Assembly: GCF_000429965.1 (NCBI RefSeq)
Contig: NZ_AUCW01000016.1
Location: 1 to 64,000, forward strand
DNA length: 64,000 nucleotides
Reading direction: 5' to 3'
From: Desulfogranum mediterraneum DSM 13871
GTDB taxonomy: Bacteria > Desulfobacterota > Desulfobulbia > Desulfobulbales > Desulfobulbaceae
Shown here: positions 17,645 through 25,747 of the stretch, piece by piece
Numbering within the stretch: the stretch's first letter is position 1
How the letters are laid out: each line of letters starts with the position of its first letter
Position numbers and translations under genes: made by a program
The notes under the pieces: generated by a model
Database searches by the model: none
The model's input: only the letters and a program-made list of their open reading frames with translations
What the model was told of the DNA's origin: nothing

Positions 17645-18414
17645 AGCACCTCGTTGGCATCAAATACGGGACCGTGTTTGCAAACATGTTTATAGCCGCC
17701 GCCCTGAGCCTGGATGGTACAGCCCAGGCAGGCGCCGAGCCCACAGGCCATATGGGTCTCCAGGGAGGCCTGGCAGCGATTCCCGGCCTGTAGGCATTGG
17801 CGGGCGATGGCAGCCATCAGCGGGGTGGGTCCACAGACGCAGACCTCGTGTGCGGGCGTGGAGTGCTCCTGGAAGAGCTCGGTGACAAAGCCGTGGTGGC
17901 CATAGGAGCCGTCATCGGTGGCCGCGTGAACCGGGTATCCCAGCTCGCGGAAGTCCTCGACCAGGGGCGCCAGCTCATCCCTGGTTCGGGCGCCCAGGAG
18001 GATGGCATGCTCCTGGGGGCGTGGAGAGGAGCAGAGCGCCTTGGCCAGAAAGAGTAGTGGGGCGATACCCATACCGCCGCCGACCAGACAGGCCGGGGTG
18101 TCGGGGCTCAGGGAAAAGCCCTTGCCCAGGGGACCGACCAGGTCGATGCTTTGGCCGACCCGCAGTTGGGCCAGCAACCGGGTCCCCTGACCAACGATCT
18201 TGTAGAGGAGGACCACCTCACCGTCTGCAGTGACGTTGTGGATGGAAAAGGGCCTTCTGAGCAGGGGATCGCGGCTGCTGCCGGCGGCGACCATCACAAA
18301 CTGCCCGGGCCGGGCGGCCCGGGCAATGGTCGGAGCCAGGAGCGAGACCCGGATAATATCCGGGGTCAGTTGGCTGCAGGAGCGAATCGGGGATGTTACC
18401 TGAAATTTAGACAT
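17632..18414 (-). CDS. pyrK: Dihydroorotate dehydrogenase electron-transfer subunit
   Basis: A 260-residue PyrK flavoprotein that carries FAD and a [2Fe-2S] cluster and moves electrons from PyrD to NAD+. The FAD-binding part has RPFSIH, the NAD-binding part has [14 protein letters not shown], and the C-terminus has the cluster cysteines in [11 protein letters not shown] plus a fourth in [10 protein letters not shown]. It is the first gene of the operon pyrK-pyrD-aroD-aroE-aroA. The ~230-bp region shared with the divergent pilD gene holds no clear promoter. Confidence 0.94.
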   Translation of the reverse strand: MSKFQVTSPIRSCSQLTPDIIRVSLLAPTIARAARPGQFVMVAAGSSRDPLLRRPFSIHNVTADGEVVLLYKIVGQGTRLLAQLRVGQSIDLVGPLGKGFSLSPDTPACLVGGGMGIAPLLFLAKALCSSPRPQEHAILLGARTRDELAPLVEDFRELGYPVHAATDDGSYGHHGFVTELFQEHSTPAHEVCVCGPTPLMAAIARQCLQAGNRCQASLETHMACGLGACLGCTIQAQGGGYKHVCKHGPVFDANEVLWTI

Positions 18415-18648
18415 GATGAGCTTAGAGTGGAGTTTGTTGAGCTGGGCAATGGTTTTTCGCTTTCAACCGGGTGGGGGTTAGCGGTACTATGGAGTTCATG
18501 GTGTGGCAGAGAGCGGGCCGGCTGGAGCCGCTGCCGGGATCTCTGCTGCAGAGAGAGCAGGGGCAGGCGTCGTGCTGGGCCCCGGGTTTCAAGAAAAGAG
18601 CAGCTGAATACAAGCGCCGGCCCAAGGGTCGGAGAGGAGGGGATGTCC

Positions 18649-19434
18649 ATGGAGTCAATGGTCTTGGTGATACTGGCGGTGTTCGGAGCGATCATCGGCT
18701 CGTTTCTCAATGTGGTTATCCTGCGACTCCCCCAGGAGGGGGCCTCCATCGTTTATCCGGGCTCCCACTGCCCGGCCTGCAGTGCTCCCCTGCGCTGGTA
18801 CGATAATATCCCCTTGGTCAGCTACTGCCTGATAGGTGGGAGGTGTCGGTATTGCAGAACCGGAATATCGCTGCAGTATCCCTTGGTGGAAGCCTGCATG
18901 GCCGTGTTGAGTGCGGCCCTCTTTGTCCGGGTGGGGTTGGCTTGGGAGTATCTCTACTACTTTGTTTTTCTGGCTGGATTACTGGTTATCATATTTATCG
19001 ATATCCATCACCAAATTATTCCTGATCTGATCTCCCTGCCCGGAATTTTGCTTGGTTTTGGCGGCTCTTTCCTGGTGACCGACCTCAGCTGGGTCCAGTC
19101 CGGTCTGGGGATTCTCTGCGGGGGAGGCGTCCTGTACCTGGTGGCCCTGGGCTACTACCTGCTGACCCGCAGAGACGGCATGGGCGGCGGGGATATCAAG
19201 CTTCTGGCCATGATCGGTGCCTTTCTGGGCTGGCAGAGCCTGCTCTTTGTGATCTTCTTCAGTTCCCTCACCGGCAGTCTGGTCGGCATCGTCATGATGA
19301 TCAGGGGCCGTTCGGGCAGCCAGACCAGGGTACCCTTTGGTCCCTTCCTTGCCCTGGCTGCGATCAGCTACCTCTTCTTCAGCGAACAGATCAGCGCCCT
19401 CTGGCAACTCTACCTGCAGAGGATGGCCGGCTGA
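18649..19434 (+). CDS. pilD: Prepilin leader peptidase / N-methyltransferase
   Basis: A 261-residue inner-membrane aspartic protease (A24 family) that cleaves and methylates type IV pilin-like precursors. The N-terminal part has GSFLNVVILRLP and a cytoplasmic zinc loop with two cysteine pairs (CPAC and CRYC). The catalytic aspartates are in IFIDIHHQIIPD and GMGGGDIKLLAMIGAFLG. About six hydrophobic segments follow. AGGAGG lies 8 nt before the ATG at 18649; an ATG two codons earlier (18643) is the alternative. No other pilus or secretion genes are in the window. Confidence 0.92.
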   Translation: MESMVLVILAVFGAIIGSFLNVVILRLPQEGASIVYPGSHCPACSAPLRWYDNIPLVSYCLIGGRCRYCRTGISLQYPLVEACMAVLSAALFVRVGLAWEYLYYFVFLAGLLVIIFIDIHHQIIPDLISLPGILLGFGGSFLVTDLSWVQSGLGILCGGGVLYLVALGYYLLTRRDGMGGGDIKLLAMIGAFLGWQSLLFVIFFSSLTGSLVGIVMMIRGRSGSQTRVPFGPFLALAAISYLFFSEQISALWQLYLQRMAG

Positions 19435-19697
19435 GCACACTACCGAGGCAGGACCGACTCTCCGGCCTCAGGCCGCCCGGGCCGTGGAGATCCCACTGGA
19501 GCAGGCGGCAGCCCGGCCTGGGCTGTGTGCCCGCAGGAGCGCGCTGGTCTATCCGCAGCTGCAGAGCTGAGCCGCGGAGCGCCCTGGCGAGGGATCCTGC
19601 TTAAGGGGCGGCAGGACCATGCTTCCCAGGATTCCCAGGAGCAGAGAACTCGGCCAGGCAGGGGCAGCCGCTCTGCCGAAGATTGCCCCTCAGCAGA
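19435..19697. other. Gene-free GC-rich stretch
   Basis: Between pilD and the shared terminator I see no coding frame with family resemblance and no clear regulatory site. Confidence 0.35.
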
Positions 19698-19700
19698 CAA

Positions 19701-19732
19701 AAAAAGGCCCCTGGAGAACCAGGGGCCTTTTT
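19701..19732. terminator. Bidirectional terminator between pilD and dsrP
   Basis: A 14-bp perfect stem (19701-19714 with 19719-19732) around an AGAA loop, with A/T-rich ends so that either strand ends in a U-run. It can end both the pilD transcript (+) and the dsrMKJOP transcript (-), whose last stop codon is 26 nt away. Confidence 0.88.
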
Positions 19733-19757
19733 AATTACTGCCTGTCTTCGTGGAGTG

Positions 19758-20930
19758 CTAGGCCTCTACCTCATGCTCGACGCCGATGGCGATCTTGTAG
19801 AGGATGGTGAGGATGAAGAATCCGGTGGCCCAGATGCCGATGGTGATGAACAGCTCATTGGCAGTGGGGTAGTATTCCACGATCTCTTCCAGGGGGGTGG
19901 GCACGAAGCCGCCCAGGACAAAGCCGATCCCTTTATCCAGCCAGAAGGAGATAAAGATGGAGGCACAACCCAGACCCAGCCAGAGGTCACTCTGCTTGCG
20001 GGTGTAGGGATGGCTGATCAGGCCGATGCCGACAAAGAAGAGGATGATAAAGCCCCACATATAGGGGACCAGATTGTTGTACATATGGCCATGGTGCTCC
20101 AGCCCGAAGAACAGGTAGGTGAGCGTATGCATATGGCCCGGGATGTTGGAGTAGAAGCCGACAAAGAACTCCAGACCCACAAAGAACATGTTGGCCAGGG
20201 CCGCGTAGATGATGATGGTCACCATCTTGTTGAGCGCCTCTTTACCGGCGTCAAAGTTGGCCACCCGCTTGAGGATCAGTGCCATGACCACGATCAGGGC
20301 AGGACCGGCAGCAAAGGCCGAGGCCAGGAAGCGGGGCGCGATGATCGCAGACAGCCAGAAGTGACGGCCGGGCAGACCACAGTAGAGCATGGCGGTTACG
20401 GTGTGGATGGAGATGGCAAAGGGGATGGATATATAGACAAAGAAGTATATCCATTTCGGTGGCGCCACCTGCTTGCGCTCGGCGGTGAGGATGACCCAGC
20501 CGCAGAGACAGTTGAGGAGCAGATATCCCCAGAGCACACACATGTCCCAAAAGAGCATCGAGTTGGGGGTGGGATGGAGCATGACGTTCAGACCGCGCAG
20601 GGGTTGTCCCAGGTCAGCCATGATGAACATCAGGCACATCAGCAGGGCGGCGATGGCCAGAAATTCACCCAGGATGGTGATCCGGCCAAAGGCCTTGTAG
20701 TTATGGATATAGTAGGGCAGGACGAGCATCACCCCTCCAGCCGCCACCCCGACCAGGAAGGTGAACTGGGAGATGTATAATCCCCAGGACACGTCCCGGC
20801 TCATCCCGGTCAGACCCAGACCGTAGAAGTACTGTCGCAGGTAGCAGATCACTGCCACCCCGATGAAGAAGCCGAGAAAGGCCAGCCACATCCAGTAGTA
20901 ATTGTTTCCTTTTAGTGCTTTTTCAAACAT
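19758..20930 (-). CDS. dsrP: DsrP, NrfD-type membrane subunit of the DsrMKJOP complex
   Basis: A 390-residue polytopic membrane protein of the NrfD/PsrC family, with about ten hydrophobic helices. In the DsrMKJOP complex it is the quinone-interacting integral subunit that pairs with the periplasmic ferredoxin-like DsrO. The N-terminal region (YWMWLAFLGFFIGV, LYISQFTFLVGVAAGGVML) is typical. It is the last gene of the operon, 7 nt after dsrO, and ends close to the terminator at 19701-19732. Confidence 0.93.
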   Translation of the reverse strand: MFEKALKGNNYYWMWLAFLGFFIGVAVICYLRQYFYGLGLTGMSRDVSWGLYISQFTFLVGVAAGGVMLVLPYYIHNYKAFGRITILGEFLAIAALLMCLMFIMADLGQPLRGLNVMLHPTPNSMLFWDMCVLWGYLLLNCLCGWVILTAERKQVAPPKWIYFFVYISIPFAISIHTVTAMLYCGLPGRHFWLSAIIAPRFLASAFAAGPALIVVMALILKRVANFDAGKEALNKMVTIIIYAALANMFFVGLEFFVGFYSNIPGHMHTLTYLFFGLEHHGHMYNNLVPYMWGFIILFFVGIGLISHPYTRKQSDLWLGLGCASIFISFWLDKGIGFVLGGFVPTPLEEIVEYYPTANELFITIGIWATGFFILTILYKIAIGVEHEVEA

Positions 20931-20937
20931 GGCAACC

Positions 20938-21771
20938 TCATACTATGTAAAAGACAGATGGATGGGTACCCAGGGAGGGCTTACGCTGAATGGTATAGTT
21001 CTCCTTCAGCAGCTTCCGTATCTCTGAATGAGGATCATTCAGGTCACCAAAGACCATGGCCTTCGTGTTGCCACATGCCTCGACACAGGCTGGCATTTCA
21101 CCGACCCCGATCCGCTCGGCGCAGAAGTTACATTTTTCCACGACACCGCGCATCCTGGTGGGAAAATGTTTGTTGATCTCTTTGATAAAGGGCCGGGGAT
21201 TGCGCCAGTTAAAGCTACGCATGCCATAGGGGCAGGCGGCCATGCAGAAGCGGCAACCGATACAGCGGTGGAAGTCCATGATGACCAGGCCGTCCTTGTT
21301 CTTAAAGGTCGCCTTGGTCGGACAGGCACGTACACAGGGTGGGTTGTCGCAATGGTTACAGAGTACCGGTACCTGATGATCTTCGGTAGCCTCATCCTTG
21401 TAGAGCAGGCTCTTCTCGGTAAAGCAGTTCTCGTAGTCGGTCATCCAGATCCATTTGATATCGTCTTTCTTCTCAGGGAACTGGGGGACGTTATGGGCGG
21501 TGATACAGGCCTGTTCCACCTTCTCACCCAGGCTGGGATCATGCTGGAACTTACGGGTATCGACGATCATGCCGTAGCGTTTACCCGTGGGCGCTGTTGC
21601 CGGGGCATGGGCCTTTGGTTCTACACCATGTGCTTCCTGGGCCGCGCCAGATGCGTTTGCTGCCGCCGGGCTGCTGCCAGAAACGAGCCGGTCAACCACG
21701 GCGGTCCCGCCAAGGCCGGCCAGGGTAGAAATTCCGGCAACCTTGAGGAAATCTCTTCTTTTCTTATCCAT
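20938..21771 (-). CDS. dsrO: DsrO, periplasmic Fe-S subunit with Tat signal
   Basis: A 277-residue ferredoxin-like electron-transfer subunit. The N-terminus carries a twin-arginine signal (RRDFLKVAG, residues 5-13) followed by a hydrophobic stretch and an Ala-rich cleavage region, so it is exported folded. Four cysteine groups of the NrfC/DmsB type are visible, including CNHCDNPPCVRACP, CIGCRFCMAACPYG, CNFC and CVEACGN, enough for several [4Fe-4S] clusters. The ATG at 21771 has AAGGAG 8 nt upstream. It is predicted to relay electrons between the haem subunit DsrJ and the membrane subunit DsrP. Confidence 0.94.
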   Translation of the reverse strand: MDKKRRDFLKVAGISTLAGLGGTAVVDRLVSGSSPAAANASGAAQEAHGVEPKAHAPATAPTGKRYGMIVDTRKFQHDPSLGEKVEQACITAHNVPQFPEKKDDIKWIWMTDYENCFTEKSLLYKDEATEDHQVPVLCNHCDNPPCVRACPTKATFKNKDGLVIMDFHRCIGCRFCMAACPYGMRSFNWRNPRPFIKEINKHFPTRMRGVVEKCNFCAERIGVGEMPACVEACGNTKAMVFGDLNDPHSEIRKLLKENYTIQRKPSLGTHPSVFYIV

Positions 21772-21794
21772 CAGTATATCTCCTTCTTTGCCGT

Positions 21795-22166
21795 TCACTC
21801 TACCGGAGCTATGTGACAGTCCCAGCAGTATGGCTTAACAGAAGCGTAATCATGACAGGTATCACAGAACTTCTTCTTACTGGTGTGACACTCCATGCAT
21901 GTTAACATCAAACTTTTCTGATACTGTTTTCCATCCAGCTCAAAGCTGCCTCGTTCACCGTCACGCAGCACCTCGTCACGCCAGGTGTTGAGGAGCTGCA
22001 TATGGTTTGCGCGTATATCTTCAACCGGAAGGACGCAATTCTTGGCATCCTTGGGCAGCTCAGGCTTGGGTGCATCGCCTGCGTCACCGTGGTTGTACCA
22101 GATGGGTATCGTGATAAACAGGACAAAAATGATCAGTCCCGGAATGATTTTACCACTGTCATACAT
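21795..22166 (-). CDS. dsrJ: DsrJ, triheme cytochrome c
   Basis: A 123-residue membrane-anchored cytochrome. An N-terminal uncleaved hydrophobic anchor (residues ~7-22) is followed by a periplasmic part with three haem c sites, CMECH, CDTCH and CWDCH, all in the last 40 residues. The count matches the known triheme DsrJ, in which one haem has unusual His/Cys ligation. It lies between dsrK and dsrO; the short gaps support one transcript. Confidence 0.94.
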   Translation of the reverse strand: MYDSGKIIPGLIIFVLFITIPIWYNHGDAGDAPKPELPKDAKNCVLPVEDIRANHMQLLNTWRDEVLRDGERGSFELDGKQYQKSLMLTCMECHTSKKKFCDTCHDYASVKPYCWDCHIAPVE

Positions 22167-22192
22167 TGTTATTCCTCCATTTCAACCGGGAT

Positions 22193-23824
22193 TTAGACCA
22201 AGGTCCGCAGACCTTCATCCAGTTCCTGTCGTTGTTCGCCTTCGATAACCAATGCGTTACCAACAAGTTCGCTCAATCCGGCTACCTGTACTCCGGGAAC
22301 CCAGTAATCTACCAGGGTGGTGAGGGTAGCTCGGTCAATGGCGCAAACACAACCAAGGGTGTTTACATCATGTTTGTCATGGACATACTTCACCGCATTA
22401 GCACGAGGCAGGCCGGAACGCATCCTGATCTCCATGATCTCGTCGGTGTTCAGGGCTGTACCGGAACCACAGCAGAAGGTCTTCTCGCGAATGGTATTCT
22501 CAGGCATCTCGACCCAACCGTCAACCACATGGTCGAGGATGTAGCGGGGCTCGTCCAGCAGTCCCATGGCCCGTGCAGGGTTACAGGAGTCGTGGAAGGT
22601 CGCCTTGACATGGGCGTTGCGGCTCTTGTCAAATTTCACCTTGCCATGTTTGATCAGGTCAGCGGTGAATTCTGAGATATGAACCATCTTGGAGGTGGCA
22701 GCATTCTCGAAGACCGTGCCGGTGATGGGTGACTTGGGGATATCCATGAAGTCGGCAGGGCCGTTCATGGTATCCATGTACTGATGCACCACCCGCCACA
22801 TGTGACCACACTCACCGCCCAGGATCCACTTGACACCCAACCGCTCGGCCTCGGCATACATCTTGGCGTTGAGCTTCTTCATCATCTCGTTGGAGGTGAA
22901 CAGGCCGAAGTTACCACCCTCGGAGGCATAGGTGGACCAGGTATAGTCCAGACCGATGGCCTCGAAGAGGAGCAGGTAGCCCATGCAGGTGAAGATACCG
23001 GGCTCGGCAAAGACGTCTGCCGAGGGGGTGATGAAGAGGACTTCGGCACCCTTACGGTTAAAGGTCGGGTTAACGGTGACACCGGTAAGATTCTCGATAT
23101 CTTCACAGAGGAAGTCCACGTTGCCCTTGAAGGCCTGTGGGGTCAGTCCCATGTGGTTACCGGTGCGGTTGGAGTTGGCCACCGGTTCCATGGCCCAGTT
23201 GATCCCGATACCCAGGAGGTGAAGCAGCTCACGGAGCATCATGGTGATCTCGGCGGTGTCGATCCCGTAGGGACAGAATACGGAACAGCGCCGACACTCG
23301 GTACACTGGTAGGCGTACATGAACCACTCTTTGAGTACGCCCACGGTCATCTCGCGACCACCGGCCAGCTTACCCAGGATCTTACCTGCCAGGGTGAAGT
23401 TTTCCCGGTATACCGAACGGAGCAGCTCCGCCCGCAGGACCGGCATGTTCTTGGGATCACCGGTGCCCAGGAAGAAGTGACATTTGTCGGCGCAGGCCCC
23501 GCAGCGGACACAGCAATCCATGAAGATCTTCAGGCTGCGGAACTTATCAAGGCGCTCGGCTAATCCCTGGATGATGATGTCTTTCCAGTTGTCCGGGAGC
23601 TTCCAGTCTTCGTCTTCCGGATTCCACTCACGGGCATTGGGGAAGCTCACTCCCTGCTGGCTGTTCAGATACTCCAGCTTTTCCGGTTTTGTGGGGTACG
23701 CATAGTTGCCAGGTTTGAAAACCGCAGGCACTTCCATCCAGTCCTTGGTCGGAAAGGCGCCCGTCATCAACGAGGGTCCCTCGGCAACGCTTCGTGCCAA
23801 TTTATCTACCTTTACTACTGCCAT
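22193..23824 (-). CDS. dsrK: DsrK, HdrD-like catalytic Fe-S subunit
   Basis: A 543-residue cytoplasmic iron-sulfur protein related to heterodisulfide reductase HdrD. Two ferredoxin motifs bind [4Fe-4S] clusters (CVRCGACADKCHF and CTECRRCSVFCPYG). The C-terminal half has CCG-type cysteine motifs (HDSCNPARAM and KTFCCGSGTAL) that would form the special catalytic cluster. The expected substrate is the DsrC trisulfide, linking quinol oxidation to dissimilatory sulfite reduction. The gene follows dsrM by 33 nt. Confidence 0.95.
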   Translation of the reverse strand: MAVVKVDKLARSVAEGPSLMTGAFPTKDWMEVPAVFKPGNYAYPTKPEKLEYLNSQQGVSFPNAREWNPEDEDWKLPDNWKDIIIQGLAERLDKFRSLKIFMDCCVRCGACADKCHFFLGTGDPKNMPVLRAELLRSVYRENFTLAGKILGKLAGGREMTVGVLKEWFMYAYQCTECRRCSVFCPYGIDTAEITMMLRELLHLLGIGINWAMEPVANSNRTGNHMGLTPQAFKGNVDFLCEDIENLTGVTVNPTFNRKGAEVLFITPSADVFAEPGIFTCMGYLLLFEAIGLDYTWSTYASEGGNFGLFTSNEMMKKLNAKMYAEAERLGVKWILGGECGHMWRVVHQYMDTMNGPADFMDIPKSPITGTVFENAATSKMVHISEFTADLIKHGKVKFDKSRNAHVKATFHDSCNPARAMGLLDEPRYILDHVVDGWVEMPENTIREKTFCCGSGTALNTDEIMEIRMRSGLPRANAVKYVHDKHDVNTLGCVCAIDRATLTTLVDYWVPGVQVAGLSELVGNALVIEGEQRQELDEGLRTLV

Positions 23825-23857
23825 TGCGTTATCCTTTTACTCTATATTTTGTCGAGC

Positions 23858-24877
23858 TTACTCGTCGGTTTTCGGCGGCAACTCTTTCTCAACGGGAATA
23901 CCCTGCTCAACCATATCTGCACGGAACTCATCCTCGTAGCCGGCATAGGAGTGCGGCTTGATGGTGGGGTTCCATGGGTTGACGTGACGTTTCATCCGGG
24001 TGTCGTTGGCCATGTTGCGGGTGGGGCTCATGAAGACGCCGCCCATGTGCATCAGCTTGCTGAAGGGGAAGTAGGCCAGCAGCGCACAGACCAGGAAGAG
24101 ATGCGCGTAAAACAGAGCACTGATCTCGGCGGTGATGGTAGGATGAAGGGTCACCAGGCCAACGGCGAGCTGCTTGATGGCGTTGATGTCGACATCGCTT
24201 CTCAGGTAGAAGCGCATCAGGATTCCGGTGGTCGCGACCCCAAAGATCAGGAACAGCGGAAAGTAGTCATTGGCCAGGGAGATGTAGCGCACATGGGGGT
24301 TAACCAGGCGACGGCCAAAGAGGAAGAGCAGACCAAGGACCAGGGTGACATCGGTCATGTACATGGTCGGTGCGCCGATCTGCAGCAGGGAGTCTCCGAC
24401 TTCGACAAAGGAAACCAGAAATGGAACAGGATCAAGGAACAGGCGCATGTGACGAATAACCACCAGCAGGAAGCTGTAGTGGAAGAGAATACCAAACAGC
24501 CAGAGCCATTTGCTGGACTCATAGGTCAGTTTGGGACCGTCATAGACGGTCGCTTTTGTGTTACGCCAGAGAGAGCGGAAGAGGAATATTTCTAAAAACA
24601 TCCTCGCCACCACCTGAGAGGTGTTCACGGGCGCTTCCAACTTGTCCTGCTTGATCCAGGGCAGAGAATAGCCCTGACCGCAGGTGGTCGGAATTTTAAA
24701 GGGAACAGGTGATTTTGCCCAGCTGATAATCCTGTAGCAAAACCCTCCGAGGAACAGCGCCATTGCCAGATAGGGAATCACAACACCGAAAAAGTATTGC
24801 ATTCCTGGTATCTGCACACCGATTAGCGCTATCAGCACCAAGGCAACCACTGCCGCGAGCGGGAAGGCGTACTTCAT
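23858..24877 (-). CDS. dsrM: DsrM, membrane cytochrome b subunit
   Basis: A 339-residue integral membrane protein, NarI-like, with about six hydrophobic helices and several membrane His residues expected to bind two b haems. It exchanges electrons with menaquinol and passes them to DsrK. The ATG at 24877 has GAAGGAG 6 nt upstream. An 18-bp palindrome lies 29-46 bp upstream of the start. It is the first gene of dsrMKJOP. Confidence 0.94.
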   Translation of the reverse strand: MKYAFPLAAVVALVLIALIGVQIPGMQYFFGVVIPYLAMALFLGGFCYRIISWAKSPVPFKIPTTCGQGYSLPWIKQDKLEAPVNTSQVVARMFLEIFLFRSLWRNTKATVYDGPKLTYESSKWLWLFGILFHYSFLLVVIRHMRLFLDPVPFLVSFVEVGDSLLQIGAPTMYMTDVTLVLGLLFLFGRRLVNPHVRYISLANDYFPLFLIFGVATTGILMRFYLRSDVDINAIKQLAVGLVTLHPTITAEISALFYAHLFLVCALLAYFPFSKLMHMGGVFMSPTRNMANDTRMKRHVNPWNPTIKPHSYAGYEDEFRADMVEQGIPVEKELPPKTDE

Positions 24878-24905
24878 CGATCACTCCTTCGCATTTCAAG
24901 TTAAA

Positions 24906-24923
24906 TATAACTTAAAAGTTATA
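24906..24923. promoter_or_regulatory. 18-bp perfect palindrome upstream of dsrM
   Basis: TATAACTTAAAAGTTATA, an 8+2+8 perfect inverted repeat in an AT-rich patch of otherwise GC-rich DNA. It lies between the RsbRD-N-like gene and dsrM. A minus-strand -35-like TTGTTA overlaps its upstream edge, but the matching -10 (TTAACT, 17-bp spacing) is weak. The position suits an operator for the dsr operon. Confidence 0.5.
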
Positions 24924-24993
24924 ACAAAAGCCGAACTACAGGGTTACAGGTGACGTTGCTGTAACCATCCGGCCGGTCACACGTATGAGGTGT

Positions 24994-25536
24994 TTACTTG
25001 TCTGACTGCTTATTGTCTGCCAACGCCGTCTCTTTGTCCAGCAGACGGGAAGGACAACCGCCATCGGTGATCAGATGGCTGCCGCTTTTCAGTTCACGAA
25101 TCCGGCAGCGATGCAGCTGTTCCCGGCATTCGGTGTAGATATCGAACCCTGCCAGGGCCACCCGGTCAATCTCGCAATCGAAATTATCCAGTTGACTCAG
25201 CAGATCCCTGGTCTTATCGTTCTTTTTGAAAATCTCCTTGATGACCCATTTCAGCTCCAGTAGCGGTGCTACTGCCTGGGCCGGAGTAAAATCCTGGACC
25301 GCACGGATGCGGATGATTTGATCCAGAGGTTGGGAGAATTCGCTCTGTTCTGCCCTGGCCACCAGCAGGCTGAAGATCGACTCCAGGGCCTTGCTGATGT
25401 TGACCCCGACGGGGTTGGCAAAGGGATCCTTCGCCTTCTTGAAAAAACCCGGCGAAACGTAACTGTTCAGCGTTCTATCGAGCCAGAGCGCGTGGATATC
25501 TTTTTGCTTATGCTGAAGAGCCTCTGTTAATTCCAT
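24994..25536 (-). CDS. RsbRD N-terminal-domain-like protein upstream of dsrM
   Basis: A 180-residue soluble, helical, charged protein. The first ~150 residues resemble the RsbRD N-terminal domain (ELTEALQHKQKDIHALWLDR, SYVSPGFFKKAKDPFANPVG, VGVNISKALESIF, IIRIRAVQDFTPAQAV). It has no STAS, HTH or kinase part. Proteins of this sort often precede dsrMKJOP in sulfate reducers, so a sensing or regulatory role for the operon is inferred, not shown. The gene is 116 bp upstream of dsrM on the same strand. No strong ribosome-binding site is visible. Confidence 0.65.
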   Translation of the reverse strand: MELTEALQHKQKDIHALWLDRTLNSYVSPGFFKKAKDPFANPVGVNISKALESIFSLLVARAEQSEFSQPLDQIIRIRAVQDFTPAQAVAPLLELKWVIKEIFKKNDKTRDLLSQLDNFDCEIDRVALAGFDIYTECREQLHRCRIRELKSGSHLITDGGCPSRLLDKETALADNKQSDK

Positions 25537-25747
25537 GATATTCGCTGCCAGTGCTGGACCAGGCCAGGGTACCCCTGCGCATAGTCAAATCAGCGACGGC
25601 GTTATGCTTGAAAGGACTGTCTTTAGAACGACAGCCCCTGGCTCAAGCCCATATCACTGATGGAGGGCATAATTCGCGCAGGAAAATGAATGATGATTCA
25701 TGCAGCACATGCTCTATCATGATTAGCAGGTGATTTCAAGGTAAAAA

